In this document: piece after piece, positions 54,979 through 63,380 of the stretch
Layout: every line of letters starts with the position of its first letter
Position numbering within the stretch: the first letter of the stretch is position 1
NCBI RefSeq assembly: GCF_002086115.1
Contig: NZ_MVHJ01000001.1
Location: forward strand, 372,001 to 436,000
Direction: 5' to 3'
DNA length: 64,000 nt
Origin: Mycolicibacterium bacteremicum
GTDB taxonomy: Bacteria > Actinomycetota > Actinomycetes > Mycobacteriales > Mycobacteriaceae
Notes under the pieces: model-generated
What the model was told of the DNA's origin: nothing
What the model saw: the letters and a program-made list of their open reading frames with translations, nothing else
Databases searched by the model: none
Program-made: the position numbers and the translations under genes

Positions 54979-56900
54979 TGAACGCCGACAGTGTGTACGT
55001 CCGGGACCGGGTGGGCGAACTCGTCTCCCGGCTCCTCGGGCGGGAACCGGCCCCGGTGCCCGCCATGCCCGAGTCCGCCCTCGATCGGCTGACCAACACG
55101 TGCGCGCTCTCCGCGGCGGACTGCGACCTACTTCTGTTGCTGGCCGGGCTGGCCATCGATCCATCGATCGCGCCGGACCTCAGTCTCGACGGCTGCCGCC
55201 ACGGTGCGGCGACACTCGCCCAACTCGCGGACCGGATACCCGACGCGCAGTGGAGTGCGCTGGCACCGACCGCGCCGCTGCGCCGGTGGCACCTCGTCGA
55301 GCTGACCTCCGAACGCATTCTGGACGGATGGGCCCGCATTGACGAGCGAACGCTGCTCGGCATCCTCGGCGTGTACACGCTCGATCCTCTGCTCGACGCG
55401 CTCGCTGACCCCGTGAACCTGGTCGACGCCACGGCGGAGTCACCGCGTCGGCTGGCCGCCGTCGAACGGGTGCTCGACGTGTGGCGCGGGTGGGACGGCG
55501 AGGGCTCGGTGCCCGTGGTGATGATCAGCGGTCCCGACGCCCCGACGATCGCGGTGGGGGCGGCGCGGCAGGCGGGATTTCAGGTGCTGGCGTTCCGGGC
55601 GGCGAACCTGCCGACCGGGCCTCGCGAGCAGGCCGAGGTTGCTGCGCTCCTCGAACGCGAGGCCGCGCTCGGCCCGATCGCGGCGATCCTGACGATGACC
55701 GATGGCGCAGCCGAACCCGCGGCCTGGAACATCGGGCGACGCTGTCAGGTGCCCTTGCTCGTCGCCGCACACAGTCTCCCTGCGTTCGTCGACCTGCCAG
55801 GCCGGGCGATCGCGCATGTCGAACTCCCCACCGAGACCGTCGCCGAGCGCATCGATGTGTGGCGGCGCGAACTCGGCACCTCGCTCGCCGGGCAGTGCAA
55901 CGGGGCCACCGAGGTGGTCGCTCACCGATTCATCCTCGGCGAGGCGCAGATTCAAAACGCGGCCGCCGAGGTTCGCAGTACCTTGAAGGACAACGGCGCC
56001 GAGCCGACCCGGATCCTGTGGCGTGCGGCCCGTCGCCAGGCACGGCCCGATCTCGACGAGCTCGCGACCCGCGTCTCGACCACGGCCGAGTGGGACGGTC
56101 TCATCCTGCCCAAGGGGCAGAAGGTGATGCTGCGCGAGCTCATCGCGCACGTGCGTCACGCCCATGTCGTGCAGGACCAGTGGGGATTCGGGCGCAAAGG
56201 GACCAGTGGACCCGGGGTCACCGCGATGTTCCATGGTCCCAGCGGAGTCGGCAAGACACTGGCCGCGCGGGTCGTCGCAGGAGAACTCGACCTCGACCTG
56301 TATCGCGTCGACCTCGCTCAGACGGTGTCGAAGTACATCGGCGAGACCGAGAAGAATCTCGCCCGAATCTTCGATGCCGCGGATGCGGGCGCAGCGATTC
56401 TTGTCTTCGACGAGGCCGATGCCATCTTCGGGAAGCGCTCAGAGGTGAAGAACGCCAACGACCGGTTCGCCAACATCGAGGTCGCATATCTGCTGCAACG
56501 CCTGGAGAGTTACCGCGGCCTGGCCATCCTGACGACCAATCTGCCCGACAACCTCGATCCCGCATTCACGCGGCGGCTCCGCATGTCGATCGCCTTCCCG
56601 TTCCCGGACGTCGCTGCCCGGGAACAGATGTGGTCCCACGCGTTCCCCGCCACGGCGCCGACGGCCGACCTCGACATCGACGCACTCGCACGACTGTCGG
56701 TGAGCGGTGCCAGCATCGCCAACATCGCACTTGGTGCCGCGGTGTTGGCCGCCGACGCAGGTACACCGATCACGATGGACAACCTCCTCGCCGCGGCGCA
56801 GTCGGAGTACGCCAAGCTGCATCGCACCTTCGGCGCCGCCGAGCTGAATAGTTGGGTCGCACAACCGGTCTCGAATACCGAACCCCGGAGGGCAGGATGA
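54978..56900 (+). CDS. eCIS AAA+ ATPase (Pvc15-like)
   Basis: The 640-aa protein has a variable N-terminal half including a Winged-helix-like/AAA remnant, then a full AAA+ module. Walker A is GPSGVGKT at 420-427, Walker B is ILVFDEAD at 474-481, sensor 1 is ILTTNLPDN, and the Arg finger is in DPAFTRRLRMSIAFPFP. Pvc15-type ATPases are required for assembly or effector loading of extracellular injection systems and mark these loci off from ordinary phage tails. The ATG at 54978 overlaps the DUF4255 stop. Confidence 0.92.
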   Translation: MNADSVYVRDRVGELVSRLLGREPAPVPAMPESALDRLTNTCALSAADCDLLLLLAGLAIDPSIAPDLSLDGCRHGAATLAQLADRIPDAQWSALAPTAPLRRWHLVELTSERILDGWARIDERTLLGILGVYTLDPLLDALADPVNLVDATAESPRRLAAVERVLDVWRGWDGEGSVPVVMISGPDAPTIAVGAARQAGFQVLAFRAANLPTGPREQAEVAALLEREAALGPIAAILTMTDGAAEPAAWNIGRRCQVPLLVAAHSLPAFVDLPGRAIAHVELPTETVAERIDVWRRELGTSLAGQCNGATEVVAHRFILGEAQIQNAAAEVRSTLKDNGAEPTRILWRAARRQARPDLDELATRVSTTAEWDGLILPKGQKVMLRELIAHVRHAHVVQDQWGFGRKGTSGPGVTAMFHGPSGVGKTLAARVVAGELDLDLYRVDLAQTVSKYIGETEKNLARIFDAADAGAAILVFDEADAIFGKRSEVKNANDRFANIEVAYLLQRLESYRGLAILTTNLPDNLDPAFTRRLRMSIAFPFPDVAAREQMWSHAFPATAPTADLDIDALARLSVSGASIANIALGAAVLAADAGTPITMDNLLAAAQSEYAKLHRTFGAAELNSWVAQPVSNTEPRRAG

Positions 56901-57139
56901 ACGCGCCGCACGATGTCCGTGTCGTCATCGACAATCTGAGGCTGCCGGATCACGAGGACGGCGACGCATTCGCGTCCGCGGTGGTGGCCGAACTCACGCG
57001 GCTGCTCTCCACCTTCGAGGGGAACCCTCAGCTCGAATCGAGTCGTGACACGCACCGCGTGCACGTCGATTCGGCCGGTGTCTCGCCGGAGGACATCGCC
57101 GCCGTCCTGGCGGGCATCGTGCTGGGGGTCGAGTCGTGA
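56897..57139 (+). CDS. Small eCIS protein, 80 aa
   Basis: MNAPHDVRVVIDNLRLPDHE followed by two helices and a final SAGVSPEDIAAVLAGIVLGVES. The start overlaps the ATPase stop and the stop overlaps the hub gene, both by 4 bp, so it is certainly translated within the operon. It is acidic and contains no known domain. Small proteins at this position are common in eCIS loci; an assembly role is likely but unproven. Confidence 0.7.
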   Translation: MNAPHDVRVVIDNLRLPDHEDGDAFASAVVAELTRLLSTFEGNPQLESSRDTHRVHVDSAGVSPEDIAAVLAGIVLGVES

Positions 57140-57768
57140 CGCTAATGAAGGGCGCGTTCGTCGTCTTCCAGACTCGAATCCCGGTACCGACGGACATCAT
57201 CGTGTTCCAGTTCAACACCGAGTCGCTGCAACGAAGGTTCGTGCCTCCCAGGGATAACCAGACCGCAGGTGAGAAGGGCGGCGGACGGCAGACCGCCCAG
57301 AGCGGGCCGCCGACCGAGAGTCTGACGGTTTCGATCGACCTCGATGCGGCCGACCTCCTGGAGAAGGCGGATGCGGTCACCACCGCGGTTGGCCTGCACC
57401 CGGCGATCGCGAAGCTGGAGTTGCTGATGTATCCGGCGTCGTCGGTACTTCTGCTCAACAAGGGTCTCGCGATGGCCGGCATCGCAATGCAGGTTTCCGT
57501 CATCACCCCGACCGTGTTGTTCGTTTGGGGAACCACTCGGCTGCTGCCTGTCCGGGTGACCTCGGTGACGGTGACCGAGCAGCAGTTCGACCATCGACTG
57601 AACCCGATCAACGCGAAGGTCGAGGTCGGGCTGACGGTCCTCAAGTCCGAGGAAATGGACGAACCTTTCGCCACCCTGGCCACCGTCACTCAGGTTGCCA
57701 AGGAAGGGTTTTCCCGCATCGGGACGGTGCAGAGCGCCGCCGACATCACCGCACTGTTGCCGTTCTGA
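57136..57768 (+). CDS. Baseplate/tube-initiator protein (Pvc7-like)
   Basis: The 210-aa protein begins with a strand-rich segment (KGAFVVFQTRIPVPTDIIVFQFNTESLQR), has an insertion rich in Gly and Gln, and then a conserved-looking pair of segments (TVSIDLDAADLLE, PTVLFVWGTTRLLPVRVTSVTVTEQQFDHRLNPINAKV). This is the pattern of the tube-like adaptor of Afp7/Pvc7 and T4 gp54/gp48-like proteins, which connect the tube to the hub. It carries no LysM domain itself; the following gene supplies one. GTG start overlaps the previous stop. Confidence 0.75.
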   Translation: MTLMKGAFVVFQTRIPVPTDIIVFQFNTESLQRRFVPPRDNQTAGEKGGGRQTAQSGPPTESLTVSIDLDAADLLEKADAVTTAVGLHPAIAKLELLMYPASSVLLLNKGLAMAGIAMQVSVITPTVLFVWGTTRLLPVRVTSVTVTEQQFDHRLNPINAKVEVGLTVLKSEEMDEPFATLATVTQVAKEGFSRIGTVQSAADITALLPF

Positions 57769-57800
57769 GCGGCCCGACGACCCGATAAGGAGACGATCGC

Positions 57801-58106
57801 ATGTTCGACCCGACATCGCGGTACGCCGGTCTGGCTGTTGCCGTCTTCGTCGACAGCCAGGGCCGGGAGCGCGCGTATGTGTCGGCGCGCGAGGTGCCAC
57901 CGGCGGTGACGCCGCGCGCCGAGGACGTGGTGCACGTCGTCGGCGGCGACGAACGCCAGGACCGCATCACCTGGCAGTACCTCGGCGATCCGACCCTGTA
58001 CTGGCAGCTCGCCGACGCCAATGGCGCCCTGCATCCCGACGAGCTCACCGCGACGGTGGGACGGCAGCTGCTCATCCCCGTCGACGGCAGGCAGGGGCGA
58101 CGATGA
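57801..58106 (+). CDS. LysM/tail-protein-X-like baseplate protein (gp53-like)
   Basis: The 101-aa protein has the tail-X layout: a first strand with SQGRERAYVSAREVPP, then DRITWQYLGDPTLYWQLADANGALHPDEL and a final RQLLIPV. These are typical of LysM-like folds in phage tail proteins, used for protein contacts in the baseplate rather than for peptidoglycan. ATG 57801 has an AAGGAGA ribosome site 32 bp after the previous stop, the largest gap in this part of the operon. The stop overlaps the hub gene. Confidence 0.8.
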   Translation: MFDPTSRYAGLAVAVFVDSQGRERAYVSAREVPPAVTPRAEDVVHVVGGDERQDRITWQYLGDPTLYWQLADANGALHPDELTATVGRQLLIPVDGRQGRR

Positions 58107-59227
58107 CCAGCGGCGTCTCGACGATGCTCTCCCTGGGTAAGGTGCCCGCTCCCGGGGTGATGATCGATGCGCTGCAGGAGGTCGTGGTCGAAACGGCGCT
58201 CGACGTCGCAGGAGCGTTCTCGTTGACGTTCGGGCTGGCGCCCACCGAGGGCGGCGACTGGAGCACGTTACTGATCGACCCGTTCAAGCCGATGATGCCG
58301 ATCGGAATCCGCATCGGCACTGGGGGCATGCCACTTCCTTTGGCGGTGCTCAACGGCTTCGCCACCGCGCAGCGGGCACGATTCGCGGAGGGCGGAAAGA
58401 GCGTGCTGGAGATTCGCGGTATCGACATCACCGCCGTGATGAACCTCGAGGAGAAGGCGAAGGCGTGGACCGGGCTGCCTGACGGAGCGATCGCAGCGGC
58501 CTTGTTCGGCCAGTACGCGGTCGTGCCGAAGGTGACGATGACAGCACCGCGCATCGTGGAGCCAATGGGATCGACCGTGCAGCGGGGCAGCGACATTCGC
58601 TTCCTGCGTCGTCTGGCCCGGCGCAACGGCTTCGACTGCTATGTGCAACCCGAACCGATAACCGGCCTGGACACCGGCTACTTCGGTCCGCCGACGACCA
58701 CCGGTGTCGCCTCGGCGGTGATCAACGTGAACATGGGATCACTGACCAACGTGCGCGATCTTGAGGTCCGCTACGACATGGCCCGGCCCACGCTGGCGAT
58801 GGCACTCGGTCTGGACACCGCGACCAAGGCTCCGGGTGTCGGTGTCGCGCCGGTGTCGAAGCTCGTGCCGATGGGCATCGAACCCGCGACGCTGCGGGCC
58901 GTGGCGGGTGCAGGTGTGGCCGGAGCCATGCCCATGGTTCGCCTCGCCGACACCGGCGGCGCCACCGTCGCGGAGTTGCAGCCGTCGGCACAGGCAACCG
59001 TCGACCGCGCCGGTTTCGCGCTCACCGTGGAGGGCACCACCGACGAGTCGGTCGGTGTCCTGCGGCCCGGTGCGTTGATCGCGGTGCGCGGCGTCGGCCG
59101 CCTGTTCAACGGGCTCTACCAGACGACCAGATGCCGAATCTCATTGGTAGACGGTCGCTTCGAACAACGCTTCGCTGCCCGCCGAAACGCGGTGACCATG
59201 ACCGGAACCGAGTTTGTCGCGGTGTAG
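58103..59227 (+). CDS. Baseplate hub protein (gp27/VgrG N-terminal-like)
   Basis: The 374-aa protein has the gp27/gp44 hub fold: EVVVETALDVAGAFSLTFGL, the domain with VLEIRGIDITAVMNLEEKAKAW, and FLRRLARRNGFDCYVQP. A C-terminal strand-rich part (FALTVEGTTDESVGVLRPGALIAVRGVG) follows. Trimers form the central hub holding the spike. In Afp8/Pvc8 the gp27- and gp5-like parts are one protein; here they are two adjacent genes. ATG 58103 overlaps the LysM gene stop. Confidence 0.83.
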   Translation: MTSGVSTMLSLGKVPAPGVMIDALQEVVVETALDVAGAFSLTFGLAPTEGGDWSTLLIDPFKPMMPIGIRIGTGGMPLPLAVLNGFATAQRARFAEGGKSVLEIRGIDITAVMNLEEKAKAWTGLPDGAIAAALFGQYAVVPKVTMTAPRIVEPMGSTVQRGSDIRFLRRLARRNGFDCYVQPEPITGLDTGYFGPPTTTGVASAVINVNMGSLTNVRDLEVRYDMARPTLAMALGLDTATKAPGVGVAPVSKLVPMGIEPATLRAVAGAGVAGAMPMVRLADTGGATVAELQPSAQATVDRAGFALTVEGTTDESVGVLRPGALIAVRGVGRLFNGLYQTTRCRISLVDGRFEQRFAARRNAVTMTGTEFVAV

Positions 59228-59255
59228 TCGCGACATCGACCAGACGAGGAGCGTG

Positions 59256-59963
59256 ATGACCGACCAACAAGTGCAACAACTGCTCGACCGCCAACTCGAC
59301 AAGTTCTACGGCAAGTACCGCGGTCTGGTCACCGACAACCAGGACCCGACCAAGCGAGGACGGGTCCAGGCTGTGGTTCCGGAGGTGCTGGGCACCGAAC
59401 ACACCACATGGGCCGAGCCGTGCACACCGTACGGCGGTACCACCTCTGGCTTCTACGCGATCCCGCCGATGGGCGCCGGGGTGTGGATCGAGTTCGAAGC
59501 GGGTGACGTCTCGCGTCCGGTGTGGGTGGGCTGCTGGTGGGCGACCGGCGAGACGCCACCGGGACCCGGTGCCGCATTACCGGATCCGTTCACCAAGGTG
59601 CTGCGCACCGAAACCGGTCTGCACGCCGCACTCGACGACACCGGGCAGTCGATCGTGCTCTCCGACATCTCGGGCGTGAACATCATGTCGATCAAGGTGC
59701 TGGAGGGCACGATCGAGATCAAGGCGCTCGCCCAGGTTGTCCTGGACGCACCCCTGATCAAGCACGGCGGCGGCGCCACCCACCCCGCCGTGTTCGGCGA
59801 CCAACTGCTCGCCTACTTGACGCAGCTGGTCACCATTTTCAACTCCCATGTGCATCCAGGAGAGTTGGCGGCCGGCGTGCTGCCGGTGACACCCGCATTG
59901 CCGGTACCACCTGCGGCACCGCCCACGCCGGCCCTGATCTCGATACAGAACCTGGTGCAGTGA
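59256..59963 (+). CDS. Spike/baseplate assembly protein V (gp5/gp45-like)
   Basis: The 235-aa protein has the OB-fold of gp5/gpV: KYRGLVTDNQDPTKRGRVQAVVP, then GFYAIPPMGAGVWIEFEAGDVSRPVWVGCWW. A beta-helix-like needle (GQSIVLSDISGVNIMSI, EGTIEIKALAQVVLDAPLIKHGGG) and a Pro-rich tail follow. It makes the membrane-piercing tip together with the preceding hub protein. No PAAR gene follows it in the window. The start is ATG 59256, preceded by GAGGAGCG. Confidence 0.88.
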   Translation: MTDQQVQQLLDRQLDKFYGKYRGLVTDNQDPTKRGRVQAVVPEVLGTEHTTWAEPCTPYGGTTSGFYAIPPMGAGVWIEFEAGDVSRPVWVGCWWATGETPPGPGAALPDPFTKVLRTETGLHAALDDTGQSIVLSDISGVNIMSIKVLEGTIEIKALAQVVLDAPLIKHGGGATHPAVFGDQLLAYLTQLVTIFNSHVHPGELAAGVLPVTPALPVPPAAPPTPALISIQNLVQ

Positions 59964-59964
59964 A

Positions 59965-60264
59965 ATGACTGTGCTGAAGCCGGGTGCGCTCGGCCCACCC
60001 ACCGACCCGACGACGCCGGCCGAGTTCGCCGCCTCCATGGCTGCCGCAATCGAGGATGCCTACTGGAACTCGCTGGCAGCCGACGGCAAGCGTCTCTTCG
60101 ACCGCACCACCAACACCGAGAGCGACCGCGATCGACGCCGTATCTTCGTCGCGATCGCCCAAGGGGTGACGGGACACCTGCGCGTCAACGCCGCTGCCCT
60201 GCGGGTGACGGCCGACGTTCCACTGCCCCCCAACACGCATATCGAGATCGACGTGACGCCATGA
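59965..60264 (+). CDS. Small conserved-looking eCIS protein, 99 aa
   Basis: MTVLKPGALGPPTDPTTPAEFAAS opens a mainly helical protein (AAAIEDAYWNSLAADG, RDRRRIFVAIAQGVTGHLRVN) with two final strands. It starts 2 bp after the spike gene and overlaps the gp25 gene, so it is in the operon. It is not a PAAR protein: no PAAR repeats or zinc ligands are present. Its position suggests a baseplate accessory role. Confidence 0.7.
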   Translation: MTVLKPGALGPPTDPTTPAEFAASMAAAIEDAYWNSLAADGKRLFDRTTNTESDRDRRRIFVAIAQGVTGHLRVNAAALRVTADVPLPPNTHIEIDVTP

Positions 60265-60710
60265 CCGATCCTGGTGTCACGATCGTCACCGGTGCCCTCG
60301 CTGGAGGGGCGCGGGCCGACCTGGCGGTGCCGGCGGCGGCGCGCTACCTCGATGAGCCGATGCGGATCGACGGAAGCGGCCGGACCACCCTGGCCACCAG
60401 CGACGAACACGTCCGCGACCTCATCCGCGCAGTGCTCTTCACCGAGCCGTTCGAACGGCCGAATCGTCCCGACTTCGGTTGCGCCCTGAAGACCATGGTT
60501 TTTCTGCCCAACCACGAGGTGCTCGCCAGCGCCACCAAGGCACTGGTGCAGGGTGCGCTGCAGAAGTGGCTGGAGCTGGAGATCCTCGTCGTCGACGTCG
60601 CCGTCGAAGCGGTCGACGCCGAACTGCGCGTCACCATCGTCTACCAACGCCGCAGCGACGGCGGCCAGCGCCGGGAGACGTTCCGCGGCCGCTACGGGCA
60701 GGTGGGCTGA
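60261..60710 (+). CDS. gp25/GPW-family baseplate wedge protein
   Basis: The 149-aa protein carries the gp25 core: DEHVRDLIRAVLFTEPFERPNRPDFGCALKTMVF, then a helix and the strands ILVVDVAVEAVDAELRVTIVY. gp25 is the most conserved baseplate component of contractile systems and nucleates sheath polymerisation; the EPFER motif corresponds to the EPR-type loop known from this family. ATG overlaps the previous stop (ATGA) and the next gene starts right after its TGA. Confidence 0.9.
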   Translation: MTDPGVTIVTGALAGGARADLAVPAAARYLDEPMRIDGSGRTTLATSDEHVRDLIRAVLFTEPFERPNRPDFGCALKTMVFLPNHEVLASATKALVQGALQKWLELEILVVDVAVEAVDAELRVTIVYQRRSDGGQRRETFRGRYGQVG

Positions 60711-63380
60711 ATGGGCAGCATCACCACCCTCATCGTCGGCGACCTCGACTATGCGGACCTACAGCAGCGCCGCAGCGACCTACTGGCGCACCCCAACCCC
60801 GCTCGGAACGGTATCCAGTACGTCGAAATCGATCCTGGCGACCACCGGATCGTCACCGTCACGTTCTTGCGTCCGGTGCCAATCGCGGCGTACGGCATTC
60901 CGGCAACGCCCAGTCTCGCGGTGTTCACCGGCGGCGTTCGCGTCACCGGCATCCATGTCCTGACCGCGACCCGGCTGGCCCCCGATCGCATTCGGCTCGT
61001 CACCGACAAGGCCGGCGACCACTCCCCCTACGCGCTCACCCTCACCCACCCCGATCTCGATCCCCCGCTGTCCCAGGTGCTGGTGTCATTCGTCGCGCCG
61101 TGCCCGACGGACGTCGACTGCCGCGCCGAGGATGACTGTCCCCCTGAACTTCTCGACGAACCGCTGATCGATTATCTGGCCAAGGACTTCACCAGTCTGC
61201 GTCGCATGCTGCTGGACGTGGCGGCCACCCGCCACCCCTCGTTCACCGACGGCAACGTCGCCGACCTGGCCTACACGCTGGTCGAGGCCCTCGCCTACGA
61301 GGGTGACCGACTCGCCTACTTCCAGGACGCCATCGCGGCCGAGGCCTATCTCGACACCGCGCGGCAACGCCGCTCCATCCGGCGCCATACCCGACTCGTC
61401 GACTACGAGTTGCACGAGGGCCGCAATGCCTGGGCGCCAATCGCATTCACCGTGAGCAGGGCCGGAACCGTACCGATGCGGACCTCGGTGCTCACCCGAT
61501 TGGGTGCGCCGCTGACCCCTGGCGCGCCGCCGCCCGGCCCGCTGATCGACGCGCAGTGGACCGCTCCGACCGCCGCCGACAAATTCGAGCACACCCCGGC
61601 TCTCAGCGACGTGGTCGTCTTTGAGACCTGCCACCCGGTCAAGTGCTCGCCACGCAACAACGAGATCCAGATCCACACCTGGGGTAACGACGAGTGCGTG
61701 CTCGCCGGCGGCACCACCGAGGCCTATCTCTACAGCGTGGACAGCGCCGGCACGGGCGGCGTCGCCCGTAGGCCGGTCCTGGCCGACGGCGACTTCGTCG
61801 TATTCGAGCACGCCCGGGGCAGCGAAGGGGTCGGCCTGCCCGTCGACGCCGACGCGACCAAGCGGACCTTGGTGCGCATCGAGGGGCCGCCGGTGCCCAC
61901 AACCGACGAGCTGTACTCCAACACCATCGCCAAGATGGTTGATCCGGTTTCCGGTGTCGCACAATGGGAGCTGAAGCGGTGGACCTCCGGACCGGTGCTG
62001 CCCCTGCTTCGTGTGCGGTGGCGACGCCAGGACGCGCTGCCCTTCCCCCTGTGCCTGAGCACGCGCACCGAGGACGGCCGCCGGCTACGGTCGATCACCG
62101 TGGGGCGCGGCAACATCGCACTCGCCGACCACGGCCGAACCGTGCGCGAGGAAGTCACGCCGATCGTGCCGGGTCGCATTCCGGTGACGATTCGATTGCC
62201 CCAGGGACCGCTGACCCAGGCGATGCCGGCGGCAGACACCGCGACCGACGCGACCGGCCTTGCCACCACCGAACGCACCGACCTGTCCGGCACCGCGCAC
62301 GACGCGGTGCCCGCCGTGAACATCGTCGTCACGACCTCCGCCGGTACCGACGTCTACGTCGCCGTCCCGGATCTGCTCGACTCGACGCCGTTCGACCTCA
62401 CCCTGGTCGCCGAGCCCAGCGGATCGGTGGCCGGGGACGCCGACGTCACCCGCAGCGGCGGGCGCAGCGACGCCGGCGCGATCGTGCGCTTCGGCGACGG
62501 CACCTACGGGGCGACCGCGACCAGCCCCGACCCCACCAATCCGGCGAGTTATGAAGCCGTGTACCGGATCGGCAATGGACATGGCGGACTCGTCGGCAGT
62601 GACACCCTCGTGCACTACAGCGTGCAGTCTTCCGGTGGAAACCTGCCGACGATCACCGCCGTACGCAACCCCCTGCCCGCGGCCGCCGGTGTCGATCCCG
62701 AGGCGGTGGAGCACGCCCGCCACGCTGCGCCGGTGGCCTTCGCCGTCGACCAGCGCAGGGCCGTCACCGAATCCGATTATGCGGATGCGCTGCTGCGCCT
62801 ACCCTCTGTGCAGAGCGCCGTGGCGCGCTTTCGCTGGACCGGCAGTTGGTTGACCGTCTTCGCCAGTGTCGATCCGGCAAGTTCGGAAGATATCGTCGAC
62901 CTCAGCGACGGACGCAGCGCCCTCAGCCCGGCGCTCCAACTCGAGGTCCGTACGCAGCTGAATCGCTTCCGGCTCACCGATTACGACGTCGAGCTGCGGG
63001 CACCCGAGTTCGTTCCCCTCGACATCGCAATCGACCTGTGTGTGCTGCCAGGCCAGTTCCGCGCGGACGTGGTCGCCGACGTCCGCAGGCGGATGGGAAG
63101 CGGCTGCACCCCCGACGGCCAACCGGGGTTCTTCCATCAGAGCCGGACCGTCTTCGGCTCCCCTGTGCGCCTCTCGGCGATCTACGCCGCGGTCGCCTCG
63201 GTACCGGGCGTCGACACCGTCACGGTCACCCGTTTTCGGCGCCTCGGCCAGCCCGACAATGGCGAACTGGACCGCGCGGTGATCGAGCTCGGGCCATCCG
63301 AGATCGCGCGCTGCGACAACGATCCCGACTTCACCGAGCACGGTGTCCTCGCGATCACCGCACACGGAGGCAAGGCATGA
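60711..63380 (+). CDS. Putative baseplate assembly protein (gp6/BaseplateJ-like, Afp11-like)
   Basis: The 889-aa protein has an N-terminal strand-rich domain of about 150 residues. The conserved entry LIDYLAKDFTSLRRMLLDVAATRHPSFTDGN follows with DLAYTLVEALAYEGDRLAYFQDAIAAEAYLDTARQRRSIRRHTRLVDY, then a large beta domain and a BaseplateJ-like C-terminal part (AVTESDYADALLRLPSVQSAVARFRW, SAIYAAVASVPGVDTVTVTRFRR). It builds the wedge ring around the hub. A pair of Cys near 130-145 (PCPTDVDCRAEDDC) is notable. The stop overlaps the next gene. Confidence 0.9.
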   Translation: MGSITTLIVGDLDYADLQQRRSDLLAHPNPARNGIQYVEIDPGDHRIVTVTFLRPVPIAAYGIPATPSLAVFTGGVRVTGIHVLTATRLAPDRIRLVTDKAGDHSPYALTLTHPDLDPPLSQVLVSFVAPCPTDVDCRAEDDCPPELLDEPLIDYLAKDFTSLRRMLLDVAATRHPSFTDGNVADLAYTLVEALAYEGDRLAYFQDAIAAEAYLDTARQRRSIRRHTRLVDYELHEGRNAWAPIAFTVSRAGTVPMRTSVLTRLGAPLTPGAPPPGPLIDAQWTAPTAADKFEHTPALSDVVVFETCHPVKCSPRNNEIQIHTWGNDECVLAGGTTEAYLYSVDSAGTGGVARRPVLADGDFVVFEHARGSEGVGLPVDADATKRTLVRIEGPPVPTTDELYSNTIAKMVDPVSGVAQWELKRWTSGPVLPLLRVRWRRQDALPFPLCLSTRTEDGRRLRSITVGRGNIALADHGRTVREEVTPIVPGRIPVTIRLPQGPLTQAMPAADTATDATGLATTERTDLSGTAHDAVPAVNIVVTTSAGTDVYVAVPDLLDSTPFDLTLVAEPSGSVAGDADVTRSGGRSDAGAIVRFGDGTYGATATSPDPTNPASYEAVYRIGNGHGGLVGSDTLVHYSVQSSGGNLPTITAVRNPLPAAAGVDPEAVEHARHAAPVAFAVDQRRAVTESDYADALLRLPSVQSAVARFRWTGSWLTVFASVDPASSEDIVDLSDGRSALSPALQLEVRTQLNRFRLTDYDVELRAPEFVPLDIAIDLCVLPGQFRADVVADVRRRMGSGCTPDGQPGFFHQSRTVFGSPVRLSAIYAAVASVPGVDTVTVTRFRRLGQPDNGELDRAVIELGPSEIARCDNDPDFTEHGVLAITAHGGKA

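Noticed and set aside
55481..56851. 456-aa plus-strand frame inside the AAA ATPase gene
   Set aside because: Arginine-rich composition and no motifs; the overlapping frame contains the full Walker A/B ATPase.
59965..60264. PAAR spike-tip protein
   Set aside because: The position after the spike gene suggested PAAR, but the 99-aa product is helical and lacks PAAR repeats and zinc ligands.
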